This document shows positions 52,216 to 63,135 of a stretch of DNA of 64,000 nt, piece after piece (the stretch's first letter is position 1; the number at the start of each line of letters is the position of its first letter). The translations under genes were made by a program, and so were the position numbers. This DNA comes from Cricetomys ansorgei (lineage: Eukaryota; Chordata; Mammalia; Rodentia; Nesomyidae): NCBI GenBank assembly GCA_026225945.1, contig JAMJFZ010001657.1:1054001-1118000 (forward strand). Reading direction: 5' to 3'. The notes beneath the pieces were generated by a model. It saw only the letters and a program-made list of their open reading frames with translations. It ran no database searches and had not been told where the DNA came from.

Positions 52216-53294
52216 ATATTGAGAGTGGACATTTTACTTTTTTTTTCCCTTTCTCACTCCACAAATGGATTTGACTTTTAGAACTGGATCTTGTGGTCTC
52301 ATGTCTGGCATGGCTCAGGATTTGGGTCTAGTTTGATCCAATCAACTCTTGCATATTATTGGAAACCATGGTGTGATAACCCTCAAGGTGCCTTGTTTTC
52401 TCACAATCAATCAGTGGGACCATTAGAAAGGTGTTATCCCTTGTTCAATTTGTAGGCTTTGAGCAGTGTCTCACTGCTCATTTTCCTACTGTTCCAAGCA
52501 AGTGAGAATGTAATGCATTCCTGTTTCAATACTGAGCATTCCAAGTAGCTGAAGTCACCTGGATATCATGCCTCATAGACACTACTCAGCTTCCAGGGTC
52601 ACCTCCAGTGCACCTAACTGTAGGATGTCATTCTACTGTACATCTCCTGGTACACAGCCACCAGCACAGATGATGGATAAATCTATACTGAGTAGCTTCA
52701 TTTAATGGCGGGACAGAGTCCCACAGCTAGTGTCAAGCGGTCCTATGTGTGTCCAGGGTACTATCTTCTGCCTTCTGCTGTGAGCCACCTGGAAATATGT
52801 ACCTTATGGCTACCAGGAAACAGTCCACGTGCCACTGGATAGAAGGGCGAATCTGTATCTTCACTCTGCAGGGAGTATAGAACAAATCCCAGTCAATGGG
52901 CCCTCATTTCTGAAAGTATGCTCTGTAGGGAAGAATGGGACCAGCAACTCTCCTTGGTCTCTTTTCATCCTCTGGTGCCCAAGCTTGTCGATTTCTGCAG
53001 TTTTGGTACAATTTTTCTCCCTTGGCTCTGAGCTTCTGGCACATGGTCTGGGGTTGTCAGAACATCATGGAGCTTCTTCAGTCTTACTCCTCCCGGCTCT
53101 CATTTCCGAGTGTACCCACGGGTTTTCATCTTCAGTTACACCGATGTCTGAGGTCTCTCAGTGATGTCTCATCTGGGGACTGCAATATCTACTGAGAATT
53201 TTTAAAGAACAAAAAGAAAGAGCTTATAGAAGAATTCACCAAAGAAGGATGGAGCATCTCAGGGAGAGCTGCTGAATGTGTTCACTTACCTGTT
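52216..53294. other. Unique sequence, nothing recognised
   Basis: Over 1 kb without a recognised repeat. A 111-codon plus frame (52829-53164) lacks any domain I know. Confidence 0.4.
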
Positions 53295-53440
53295 CATTTA
53301 ACAAAGATTCACTGAGTGCCCGCCTGGGACAGATGCTGGATGCGGTAAAGAATGCAATTGCAAGCTTAACAGATCCAGATGCAGTCTACAGGAGAGAAGG
53401 GAGGATTGTAATTGAGAAACAATCAGGAAAATATATCAAG
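53295..53440 (-). repeat. L2 3'-end relic
   Basis: GTTCATTTAACAAAGATTCAC, GAGTGCCCGCCTGGGACAG and GCAGTCTACAGGAGAGAAG match the reverse of the L2 3' end, like 11680-11835. Confidence 0.6.
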
Positions 53441-53635
53441 ATAAGAAGAGGTTGAAGATGTGGGAGGCTATTGTTTGTGTGGGCTGAGCATAAAGCTTCG
53501 CTTGAGATGGCCAAGCGAGGGTCGGGGCCTAGAGAAGCATGGCTTTCTCATTCATGCCACTGTTAGCAGTGAACATGCAGCAGAGAGACGGAATCGATCA
53601 GCTGACAATATCACTGTAGAGGTCCCCGGACTTAA

Positions 53636-53720
53636 CCTGGGCATGAGTTCCAGCCAGGACTACATAGTGATACTTTGTCTCAAAAACAAACAAAATAACC
53701 AAACAAACAAACACTACTGC
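53636..53720 (+). repeat. B1 3' half
   Basis: TGAGTTCCAGCCAGGACTAC, TTTGTCTCAAAAACAAAC and an A-rich tail. The 5' half is missing or unrecognisable. Confidence 0.65.
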
Positions 53721-53734
53721 AGTCCCGGCACAGG

Positions 53735-53937
53735 AATGGAGAAACAGCTCAGTCAATAAAGCTAGGGCCTCAATCCCAATTCTCTAGAACCTAAGTCAAA
53801 AAGCCAAGTGTGGGGTACACTTGGGCCCCAGCTCTGGGGAGGCAGAGAAAGGGAACCCCAGAGCATTGCTGTCTGGCTGGCCTAGCCTCCTTGGCAAGTT
53901 CTAGGCCAGTGAGAGACCCTGTCTCAGAAAACAAGAT
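53735..53937 (+). repeat. B4A SINE
   Basis: GGAATGGAGAAACAGCTCAG head, GGGGCCCCAGCTCTGGGGAGG, TGGCTGGCCTAGCCTCCTTG and CAGTGAGAGACCCTGTCTC. Confidence 0.78.
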
Positions 53938-54110
53938 GAGGAGCTGTAGACATACTGCCTGGGTGAAAGCATTTATCAGAGGACTGGAGTTTGAATCCTG
54001 GCACCCACATTAGGTGGCACACAAGTGCCTGCAGTTTCTCATGTCCCTTTCTGGCCTCCAGTGGCACACATGCATTCACATGTGTGTAGATACACACACA
54101 CAGAGGGGGC
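53938..54110 (+). repeat. B3-type SINE, 5'-worn
   Basis: GGACTGGAGTTTGAATCCTGG (box B), CACCCACATTAGGTGGC, CTTTCTGGCCTCCAGTGGC and a CA-rich tail. It lies directly behind the B4A. Confidence 0.7.
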
Positions 54111-54324
54111 AGGAGACACAGAGACAGGCAGGCAGACAGAGATACTCTGGACTCTAAGCTCCTCTTCACAGCATGTTAGCAGGGCACGCAGCTGCTCGGC
54201 CTATACAGGCACTCATCTCTTCATCTCTTCACTGCGGTATCCTTAGGATCTGAAGCTGTTAAATAAACATCATATCCAACACTCACAAACTGTTCAGATT
54301 GTGATACATGACACACATGGTTAA

Positions 54325-54515
54325 ACCTTCACAGTGCTTCCTTGCAGCCTTACAACAAACCCCTATGAAAAAGATCTTAATGTTCTTACTCCATAGATAA
54401 GGAGACTGAAGTAAAATGAGAAAGGAGTATTGGTCATGCCCCTGACACGTACAGCGACGGTTCAAAGCCAGGTGCATCTGAGTCTAAAGTTTGCTTCCTA
54501 ACCACACTGTAACCC
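54325..54515 (-). repeat. MIR element
   Basis: CCTTACAACAAACCCCTATG, CCATAGATAAGGAGACTGAAG, GGTTCAAAGCCAGGTGCATC and GCTTCCTAACCACACTG run the whole MIR in reverse. Confidence 0.8.
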
Positions 54516-54785
54516 TCCCATACACACATTCCCATGTCCTCCCCACTCCATCACAACACTCTTTCACTGATTAGACGTCCTTTACCTCTGCATAGGAAAA
54601 ATGCTTGCAAATCTTCTCAGGCTTCCTGGAAGGGCGGTGGGCTCTGTCGTCCTTCATACAGTTACAGAGATGATTTTGTTTGTTTGCTTGGTTAGTGGGT
54701 TGTTTTTTTTTTTCTGCTCACTTTTGGTCTTAGTTTCATGATAGTTTTTCAAGAAGATATTATTTTTAAATCAATGTTTGTAGAT
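54516..54785. other. Unique spacer
   Basis: Holds a T10 run near 54702. No other feature. Confidence 0.5.
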
Positions 54786-54940
54786 AAGAAGATATAGCTC
54801 AGTTGGTAGAATGCTTGCCTAGCGTGTCTGAAGCCCAGGATCCCATGCCAGGCACGCACCTGCAGTCTCAGAACTTGGGAGGTGGGAACAGGAGACTCAG
54901 AAGTTTGAGGCCAGTCTAAGACCCGTGAGATATTGTTTTT
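54786..54940 (+). repeat. ID-B1 fusion SINE (RSINE1/B4 type)
   Basis: GAAGATATAGCTCAGTTGGT and ATGCTTGCCTAGCGTGTC are an ID head (tRNA-Ala related). TCTCAGAACTTGGGAGGTGG and TTTGAGGCCAGTCTAAGAC are the B1 part. Confidence 0.8.
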
Positions 54941-54966
54941 AAAGAGATCACATTTGGGATCACCTT

Positions 54967-55130
54967 TGGGCTGGCAAGATGGCTCAGCAGATAAAGGCAC
55001 TTGCTGCCACGCCTGATGGCCAGAGTTTGATCCCAGAACCCTCATGGTGGAAGGATAGTCCCTAACCACACAATTGTCCTCTGACCTTCACATGAACATT
55101 GTAGCATGCGCGTGCACACGAACGTGCGTG

Positions 55131-55167
<37 letters not shown>

Positions 55168-55190
55168 CAAGCAAATAAATAAAATGTAAT
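54967..55190 (+). repeat. B3 SINE with CG/CA tail
   Basis: GGGCTGGCAAGATGGCTCAG head, GCCTGATGGCCAGAGTTTGA, CAATTGTCCTCTGACCTTC, then an alternating GCGCGC-CACACA run (55124-55165) and AAATAAATAAAATG. Confidence 0.9.
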
Positions 55191-55359
55191 AAAATTACCT
55201 TTGTAAGTCCTTCCCCCTCTAGATATTGCATTATATTTAGAAAGGCATAATGCAAATATGAAAACATTCCCCTGTGGGTTTTCTCATTGTGGGCTAATTT
55301 CTTTTTATGTTTAAATATTTTATGCGCCTGAGATTTACTTAGCATACATCACAAAGTAG
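55191..55359. other. AT-rich spacer, perhaps L1
   Basis: AT-rich DNA that may be the worn left edge of the L1 fragment that follows. Confidence 0.4.
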
Positions 55360-55873
55360 GCATCTACTGTTCTTTTCTACTAATGCCAGATGGTCTGTGC
55401 TGTCACAATCAAACAACCCATCCCTCTGCCCATCTTCATTATCTACTGGGTCCCTGCACACTTTGCAGTCTATTTCTGCCCTTTCCAGTCGACCTAAATC
55501 TTATGCATTAGCACTACACTGTCTTACTATTCTTTAGGCTGGTGATAGTTTACCATCTGATAGTAATCTCCTTTTATTACTCCTATTTATTCTAGAAACT
55601 TCCTAAATATTCTTACTTATTTTCTCCCCATGGATTTGAGAACCAGCCTGTCTATTTAAACAAAAATCCATTAGCTTTTATTTGATGGGGGTTCATGCTA
55701 AATTTGTGAATTGAGTCAGGAAGCATTTATATCTTTGCAGTCCTGGTATTTCTTAGCTAAGAACACGAGGCATATGTCTGTTGTTTAAGTCTGTTATTCT
55801 CAGACTAGGGTTTTAATGTTTCCTTCATACATGTTGCTGACTGAATATGTTTCTGTGTATTTTATCTTTTATG

Positions 55874-55878
<5 letters not shown>

Positions 55879-55922
<44 letters not shown>
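55879..55922. repeat. (TG)n microsatellite
   Basis: About 22 TG units at the tail of the reversed B4A. Confidence 0.95.
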
Positions 55923-55924
<2 letters not shown>

Positions 55925-56236
55925 TCATGAGGGTCTATATATGTGTTATGCACATATATTTGTGTATGTAAATTGTGGAGGCCAGAGATTGACATTGGGA
56001 GCCTTCTTCATCTTATCTTTTGGGGAATTATCTCTCGCTGAACCTGGAGCACCCCAATTCATCTAGACGGTCTGGCTAGTGAGCCCCAGGGACCCTCTGG
56101 TCCCTGACTTCCTATGTGCTGGGATTGCAGGGGTGCACCGGTACATCCTCTTTTTAAACATGGGTTCCGTGGAACTGAGTTCAGCATCTTCTGCTTGTAT
56201 TCAGTTTCTTTTTACCAGCTGAGCCACCCAGCCCCC
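55923..56236 (-). repeat. B4A SINE inside the L1
   Basis: GTGGAGGCCAGAGATTGACA, CTCTCGCTGAACCTGGAGC, GGCTAGTGAGCCCCAGGGAC, GTGCTGGGATTGCAGGGG and TACCAGCTGAGCCACCCAGC. Confidence 0.85.
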
Positions 56237-57044
56237 CCCATTTTGTTTTACTTTTCTGTAGCTGTTTTCTTTTGGAAAACTAGCTATTCTTGCTTATTAA
56301 TTCTTAATACTGAACAACTGGTTACACTCCCCTACTGTTTTAGTCACCTGTTAGTCAGTTCTCTGGAGTTTCCAAGTGAAAACTTGTCAATTTTTCCTCA
56401 CCTTTCCGATTCTTATACTTTTTTTTTTTACTTGGATTGATTAGTACCTTCAGATCAATGGTAAAAATATGCGTACTAGGACATGTCCAGTGTGTCCCAA
56501 CAGGCAGCCTATTGTGGCCTTACGAGTTGTGGCGTGTTTGTGTGGGCACATGAGATTCTGTGTCTATGTAAGAATCTTATTTTTAAAATGAAAACAGGAG
56601 TTTTCTCTTGATTGGGAATGGGTGTCACATCTTAATCCGATGCCTTTTCAGTGTCTGTGGTGATGATTGTGCCATCTCTCCGAGGATCCATTAATATGGA
56701 AAGTTATGGTAATGATTTCTCATGCATCCGTGTATTTGTGGAGCTCGTGACTCACTTGTCTAAGATGTGTCACTCTCTCACTCGGCTGCTGGGTTCTGTT
56801 TGCTAATGTTTTATTTAAGCATTTTGCAATAATATTTCTAACATTGGCCTTGAGTTTCATTTATGTTTCGTCTCTGTGGGTTTTGCCATCAGTGTTATGC
56901 TAATTTTACAGAAAGGCTCTGAGTGTGCTCCTTGCTTCCCCGCTCTGGAACAGTCTAAATAAGTTTTGCTCTCATATGTTGCTTAATGATGAGTTACAAG
57001 TTTTCTATAAAACCAATTGTCCGGGCCGGGGGTGCGGGGGGGGG

Positions 57045-57350
57045 GGGGCGACTCAGTCAGTAAAGTGTTTGCCGTGCAAGCATGAGTATCTGAGTTTGAT
57101 TCCCAGAACTTTGGGTAAAGGTGTGGTGCAATGGCTCAGGCTTAAAACCCCAGCCCTGGGGAGGCAGAGACAAGCAGATCCCCGGGCCTCCCTAGCCAGC
57201 CAGCCTAGCAACTCTGCGAACTTGAGGCCAATCAGGGACACTGTGTCAACACACAAGCTGGCTGGCTCCTGAGAAGTGGCGCCCGAGGCTGGCCTCTGGC
57301 CTCCTTCCTCACTCATACACACGTGCACCCCGCGACCATGTACACACAGG
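57045..57350 (+). repeat. B4A SINE inside the L1
   Basis: A G-run start, GCGACTCAGTCAGTAAAGTG, GTTTGATTCCCAGAACTTTG, CCCAGCCCTGGGGAGGCAGA, AGCCAGCCAGCCTAGCAAC, AGGCCAATCAGGGACACTG and GGCTGGCCTCTGGCCTCC. Confidence 0.88.
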
Positions 57351-57567
57351 GAAATCCTAATTTTTATAATTTGACCCAGTTATTTTTTTCCAGCAAGTTT
57401 AGCTCTGAGACAATGTCTTTACTTCTTCTGTCTTTCCAGAGGTTGGCTTTGGGAATCCATAATTCCCTATATCTCAGCTCCTTTAGGCTCACTGTATTAG
57501 CCACATAGAACGACACAGATTAACTCATGCATGGTTCTTTTAGTGATGTCTTCTGTGTCTGTCATTG

Positions 57568-57660
57568 TCTTTTTCCCCCTTCCCCTCTCCCTTCCTCCCT
57601 TCCTCTGTTTCCTTCCCTTCCCTCCTTTTTTCCCCCCCTTCCTTATTTCTTTCCTTCCTA
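57568..57660. repeat. (CCTT)n-like pyrimidine tract
   Basis: Almost pure C and T with CCTTCCTTCC and CTTCCCTTC units. Confidence 0.88.
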
Positions 57661-57765
57661 TGTTTCACAGGGTCTGGTTATAAAATCCAGCTGGCCTTAT
57701 ACTCCCTGCCCCTGCTTCCTGGTTTGAGATTACAGGCATGTGACCCCATACCGGGCCTGCTATTT
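57661..57765 (-). repeat. B1 SINE
   Basis: TCACAGGGTCTGGTTATAAA, CCAGCTGGCCTTATACTCC and GAGATTACAGGCATGTGACC: the reverse of an old B1. Confidence 0.75.
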
Positions 57766-57832
57766 CTGTGTGTGTGTGTGTGCGCGCGTGCGTGTGCGTT
57801 TGCGCGTGCGTGTGCGTGCGCACGCGTGTGCG
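57766..57832. repeat. (TG)n with CG-rich variants
   Basis: TG units pass into GCGCGTGCGTGTGCG units. An alternating purine-pyrimidine tract. Confidence 0.9.
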
Positions 57833-58069
57833 CTTTGTCCCTTTTTTCTTTTATTCATGGATATGTCTAACAATTCATTTTATTTTCTCCCAAGAGCAGA
57901 GATCTTGAATTTATTGATCAGATTCTTTGATTTTTAATTTTTTTTACTCCTTAATTTTTATCAATATTGTTTTTGCGCTTTTGACTTCTCTACATTTATT
58001 TTATTGCATTATTTTTATTCCTGGATCTACCCTAGAGTTTTCAATGATAGAACCCTTTGGTGGGGGGAA

Positions 58070-58130
58070 TCATAAACCAGATCCTCCTGTACATGATGGG
58101 CAAGTTTTTCTACCACTGAGCAGCACTGCC
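58070..58130 (-). repeat. ID-like SINE fragment
   Basis: GATGGGCAAGTTTTTCTACC, ACTGAGCAGCACTGCCAGCCC is the reverse of an ID or B4 head. Confidence 0.6.
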
Positions 58131-58225
58131 AGCCCATGCAGAACACTACTTACCAGTTGGGGGACACTTTCCTGTATATCTTTCATGTAATGATTACAGC
58201 CTTGTAAGTTGGCTGGCAGGAACCC

Positions 58226-58562
58226 TGTGGAGTTTTGAGTAGGAATGTCCTTCATGTGTTTGAATACTTGGTCCCCAGTTGGTGGAACTGTCTGGGAAGG
58301 ATTAGGAGGTGTGGCCTTGCTGAGGGAGGTACGTCACCGGGATGGGGTTATGGGGTGTTGAAGTTTCTAGAGATTTTTGTCATTCCCAGTGTGCTTGTGA
58401 GATGTGAGCTCTCAGCAGCTGCTCCAGCTGCCTGCCACCATGCCTTCACACTGCCTTCATGGACTCTAATGCTCTGAAACTGTAAGATAAATTAAATGCT
58501 TCCTTTTATGAGTCACCTTGGTCACAGTGTCTTATCACAACAATAGGAAAGTAACTAAGACA
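58226..58562 (+). repeat. MT/ORR1-type MaLR LTR
   Basis: GAATACTTGGTCCCCAGTTG, AGGATTAGGAGGTGTGGCC, GATGTGAGCTCTCAGCAGC and GTGTCTTATCACAACAATAGG close with AACTAAGACA. No matching 5-base flank. Confidence 0.85.
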
Positions 58563-58769
58563 GACTCCTGTGGAATAGATCAAGTGCACACAGCTAGGAA
58601 GGAGCAGAAATGGGGTTCCCCTGGGGCCGTCAGCACACCCTGCCCCTGTCACAGTGCAGCCTACTGGCCCTTCAGCCAGTCCTCCCTTGAGTTGTTCCAT
58701 CATGCCAGACTCTCCTTCCTTCGGCTGCTTTGCCAGCAAGGATGAAGTGGTCTTGTGTTGTCACATGTG

Positions 58770-58865
58770 AGGTCTGAGACATGTCAGGGTTTGAATTCCA
58801 GCCATAGTCAGCTTCTGATTATTTTTCTGGACCTCGGTCCAAATTATTTCCTCGCAAAATAAACA
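58770..58865 (+). repeat. MIR element
   Basis: CAGGGTTTGAATTCCAGCC, CTGATTATTTTTCTGGACCT and ATTATTTCCTCGCAAAATAA keep the MIR order. Confidence 0.62.
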
Positions 58866-60761
58866 GGCTCCAGCAAGGTGTCCCCTGCACTGTGGCTTTT
58901 GTACCAACATCCATAATCAGGGCATCTGTCCATTTTCCCTCAGCCACAACAGGGCCACTAAGGTGCCTGCTTAGCCCTGGGAGGGCTGACCATAGACCTA
59001 AGGACCGTGTGTGGATCGAGGGAGAAGCACAGGCCTGACAGAGTGGAGGCAGTGGCTTCCAAGAATGCCACCCTCTCTCCTTTTCACAAAGGTGACACCT
59101 GAAGTCCCAGCAGATTAATGTGACTGTCACTGTGGGCTGTTTCATATTATGATGACTTAGATGAGAAAATCAGGACACAGGAAATTGCCCCAGATTTCCT
59201 TCTTTCCTGGGAAACTAAGCATTTCCTTTGCTTTCTTGGAAATGATTTTCAGTTGGGGGAAATCAGAGAGCAGCCTGACTGGAGCCAGGCTTCCATTTAG
59301 TGTTGCTTTGCTGTCCTGCATTGGCCTTTGAAGCAGAACCCATGGGAGGAGCCTCATTTAGGGGTTGAGGTCGCCTGGGCAGATACCCTGGTTGAAGCTC
59401 TTTCCCTGAGAGTAGCCTCCACTTGGGGAAGCCACTTGAGTCTTTGCAGTGGCCTTGGCCCTCGGTTTAGACGCCATGTGCCTTGCTCTGTAGGAGTCAA
59501 TGGCCTTTGGAATTCTTAGCAGTCATAAAATATTTGCCGTGTTCCTATCTATGGTGTGGATTTGAGGTGCCACATCTCTACCTGGTGATAGGTCCTGTTA
59601 TTGACCACAAAGTGACACTTCCACTGGAGAAAGAATAATAATCAGAGAAAGACTTAAGTCAGGGTGTGAAGGATTGGCTTAGTTCCAAGGAAGAAATTTC
59701 TGGGGCAGTGTTCTAGCGGGCAGCCAGTAGAACAAGCTATGAGGGGAAGATGGGTGTCACTGCTCCCTTACCTGTAGAGGGAATTCTTTTTAGTTGTGTG
59801 GTGTGGCAGGTGCAGTGATTAAACTCCAGAGGTTTACTCTATTCCTCCAGGCCTTTTCTTTTTTCTACTATTAATTTTTGGATTCAGGTGGCTCAGAGAT
59901 TTAAAAAATGGGGGATATCTTTAAAAAAAAAATCCTGCTTCCCTCTGATCCCATCATCAAATGGGGGGGGGGGTTCGGTCGGTTCTAGGATCTTCCTGGA
60001 AACCTCCCCCCAATCCTTTTCCACATCCTGTCCTTGCCCGCACAGCTGCCGCACCTGACAGCCCCATCTTTGGAATGTTCCCTCCGCCGTGTTCTGTGCC
60101 CCTGGTTCAGGCCACTGTGGGCCTAGCCTGGAACATGCAAGACCCCTAACCACACGACCTATATACCATCCCTGCCACAGGAGCTCCTCATTCTCAGAGA
60201 TCCTGGCAGCTCCTTGTCTTTGCACGTGGGTCCACAACCGTGCATGCACACGCCAGTGGGAGCTGGCGTACTTTTCAGCCTCTGGGTTTCAAAGCAAGTG
60301 ACTGACCTCTGCGCGTCCTCATTTATCAAATTGCCTGGGTGTGGCTGACGCCGGATGAGACAAAGCAGATAACAAAAGCTCAGAGGCGGAATGGCGTAGG
60401 AGTTTAAAGATGAGGGCAGCTTGTATTTGCCTAACGACCTGTCCCTATTAATTTAGTAAGGAATAGCATGGGGCTCTTCCCCGCCCCCCTTTCCTCTTGC
60501 CCTACAGTCTCTCACACCTATGGACATGTCATAGGATCCTTGTCTCCAGTCGCTCTAGCCTCTAGGTCTTTAGTCCTGACCTATACAACCTAGGTAGGAT
60601 CGTAGGTGGGTATCCTGAGCCAAAGTGTAATCCAGATGACGTGGGTAGGTGACTTAAGCCATCATGCCTAATCCCTATAACACAGATGGACAGATGATGC
60701 ATATACTCCATCAATCCTAATCCACACATCAGTAGATATTGTAATCTATCAGTCACCATCT
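58866..60761. other. Unique sequence, nothing recognised
   Basis: Nearly 1.9 kb with no clear repeat apart from a short MIR-like patch at 59150-59200 (GATGAGAAAATCAGGACACAG) and a G11 run near 59965. Opposing short frames only. Confidence 0.4.
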
Positions 60762-60850
60762 GATTAACACCATATTGAGCACTTGCTGTATGCGAAACAC
60801 CGTCCTAGTATTGAGTTGGCAGATACAAACACAGAACTGAAAAGCCCAAG
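60762..60850 (-). repeat. L2/MIR 3'-end relic
   Basis: ATATTGAGCACTTGCTGTATG, CGAAACACCGTCCTAGTATT and ATACAAACACAGAACTG follow the reversed L2 3' end. Confidence 0.55.
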
Positions 60851-61789
60851 GAGCCTTTCCCAACATGTGAGCCAGACCTAAGCTACTCTTTGGTTAGCAT
60901 AGGCACATAGCTCCCTCTCCCATCTCTGACACACATGCAGACATCTGCCTTGAATGTGGGGTCCTCTCTCATCAGATGCCTTTCTTCCTCATCTCTGCCT
61001 CTTCTCCCTGTAGCCTCTGGAAGCTGTGTCCTCGCCAGGCTCCTAAGCATCCCTATCCCTGTGGCCACTCTTGTGCCTAGAAGGCTTCTGAATGGTGCCA
61101 TGGTCTTACCCTCAGCATCTAGCTCAAAGGTTTCTAGAAGTGCTGCAGAAGCTGTTCCCTCTCTGTGCCTCTCCCCTTGTAAGTTCCTAGTATATGATGT
61201 CAGGTACAGTCTCCTGGGTCAGAGGTCCTCGTCTGGAACCTGGTAAGATCCAGGGTAGATAGCAGCAGACCTCACCAGCAGGCTGGGGTGGGGTGGATGA
61301 GCCTAGCAGAGATTCCCTAGGCTCATTACAGTGGCCATCCTAAGTATCAGGGGAAGCACTGAGAGGAATAAATTCACCAGGCCTTGAAAAGTCCATGGGC
61401 TGGGCCCCATCTTGAACTAGCAGCTCTGCACCTCCCTTCGAAGGGCACAGGGTTCATGTTCAAAGCCAACATTCGAGGAGCCGAAACAGCTAGCTAAAGG
61501 CTCAAAGTCCAAGTCTTCCATCCTGTACAACTCACAAGGCTCTGCAAACATAGCATTTCCTGTAGCCCCCAGATGGAGATGAGAAGGAGGCAGGATGTTC
61601 AGTTTCTTTTCTCAAGAAGGAAGAGGCTCAGATAGGTGATGCCTTCCCTGTCTCTCTTGGTTGCCTATGTGGCAAGGAGGAGTGATGTCTTGAAAGGCCC
61701 TGAATGAAGTACTACTAAAGGGATTGCTCTGATGTGGTTGGGGCTGCCCTCTGGCCTCTTGGGGTTGGCCAGGGCTCCAGGGATGGCCT
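60851..61789. other. Unique sequence, nothing recognised
   Basis: No repeat family and no supported gene. Confidence 0.45.
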
Positions 61790-62528
61790 GCTAAATAGAC
61801 AGAAGGCCATTGGAGCTCTTGTATCTGTTGTCGCAAGACACCAGTGACATCCAAGACGGAGGAGCATGAGCTCTTTCAGCAAATGTGCATTAGGCTTCAG
61901 GAGGCCCTGCAGGAATGCAAGCACAAGGAGTAGAGAGTGGGGAGGAGCAGGCTGGACTCTAAGACCCCCAAGGAGCCCCCCCATAGGTGAAGTGAGGGCT
62001 TTTTCAGTGGGGGAGCAAAGGGGGAGGTGCAGAAGAGGTGGCGATGAGATGAAGCTGGGCCCTAAATCAAGCAGGACTCTCATAGGGAAAGTTGGACCAT
62101 TGGGGAAGTGAAGCCATTTGTGAAGAGGTGTTCCAGTGTGTGGGACTGAGCCAGACTGTGGCTGAGAAGGGATCAGGATGGTGATCAGTAACTTAGGATA
62201 TTGAGCTAAGGTCATCTGGCCCATGGCAGAAGGGTGACATAGGACAAGGCCATGTGTCAGCCTCTGGTGCAAGATAGTGGTGGAAGCTGAGGGTAAGCAC
62301 CTTGAGCAAAGCAGAGAACCAAGGCAGGGAAGGCAGAGGGTGAGGATAGAAACAGGGTGCCTGGATGGGGCCAAAACCTGTATGCCAGGGTCAGAGAACC
62401 TGGCACCTAGCAAGGCTGTGGCTAGCATGGAAGTGAATGCCTCTCCCCTTCCCTCTCCCTCTCTGGAGGAAAGTGCCTCAGAGACCCCAATAAGAAGCCC
62501 AAGCGAGAGGCTGGACAGTGAAGTTTGA
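61790..62528 (+). pseudogene. Possible decayed coding sequence, identity unknown
   Basis: The plus strand has coding-like runs. At 61837-61933 one frame gives a glutamate-rich, helical-looking run (about TSKTEEHELFQQMC onward) before a stop. At 62277-62528 another frame is open for 83 codons, rich in E, S and P, ending LEESASETPIRSPSERLDSE. Stops and frame changes lie between. I recognise no protein. The minus strand is also open for about 336 codons here, which may only reflect the same codon bias seen from behind. It could be a processed pseudogene or chance. Confidence 0.25.
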
Positions 62529-62790
62529 ATCCCAGTACCTGCACAAAAGCCGAGCACTGGCGCATGTGCCTGTAACCCCAGCATTGTGGGGTAGGCAGAG
62601 ACAGGTGGATCTTGGGAGAAATCCAACTGAAATTGCAGCCTCAGGTTCAGTGAGAGAGTCTGTCTTAAGGGAATAAGGTCAAGAATAATAGAGGAGGGTA
62701 CCCAGTGTCCTTCTCTGACCGGCACATGCTAATGCACAGATGCACTCGCCTATGTCCCACACATGACTACACAACACACACTTAAAAAGA
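62512..62790 (+). repeat. B4A SINE
   Basis: GAAGTTTGAATCCCAGTACC (box B), GCATGTGCCTGTAACCCCAG, GGCAGAGACAGGTGGATC, then the B4A third part (TTCAGTGAGAGAGTCTG, ACCCAGTGTCCTTCTCTG) and CACACACTTAAAAAGA. Its first bases overlap the end of the 62277-62528 open frame, so that frame's last codons are SINE-derived. Confidence 0.8.
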
Positions 62791-62854
62791 GAATACACCT
62801 AGAATACACCTATTCCTATTAAGTCAGCCTTCAACCAATTGTTCCCCTTCCCCA

Positions 62855-63135
62855 TCGTATCACATGTATTATTCAATTTGTTTTAAATGGAGTGCTCGTC
62901 CCAAGATGTAGAAATCCATGGAAATTTATTAAGTCCTGACAAGAGTTATTGAATGTTCTATTAAGTTTTCCAAATTGGCCAGTGTTGGATGGCTTAAAAA
63001 TTATTCATTAAGGCATAACATTAAATACCAATAAATTGCATGGTATATTTATGAACTATCTTTGAAAGTCATTAAATATGGATATCAGGCAATAAATCCA
63101 TTCTCTCCTGTAAGTCTGTTCTGAATGATGGCAAT
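62855..63135. promoter_or_regulatory. AT-rich, conserved-looking block
   Basis: Repeat-free, with dense TAATT/ATTA-type words (AAAATTATTCATTAAGGC, TATTAAGTTTTCCAAATTG, GTCATTAAATATGGATAT, AATAAATTGCATGG). This is the composition seen in long-range developmental enhancers. Function is inference. Confidence 0.4.

Larger units (their letters stand above)
55360..58030 (-). repeat. Old L1/HAL1-like ORF2 fragment, broken by SINEs
   Basis: Pieces at 55360-55877, 56237-57030, 57351-57565 and 57840-58030 follow, in order, the reverse of an ancient L1 coding region. Examples are CTTGTCAATTTTTCCTCACC, ACCTTCAGATCAATGG, TAATCCGATGCCTTTTCAG, TGCTGGGTTCTGTTTGC and TCTTGAATTTATTGATCAG. The reading frame is fully decayed. 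Gaps hold (TG)n with a B4A, a second B4A, and a pyrimidine tract with a B1. Confidence 0.7.

Noticed and set aside
61715..62725. 336-codon minus-strand frame as a gene
   Set aside because: It starts inside a B4A SINE, has no recognisable domain, and is rich in L, S and P as expected from the reverse of a purine-rich strand.
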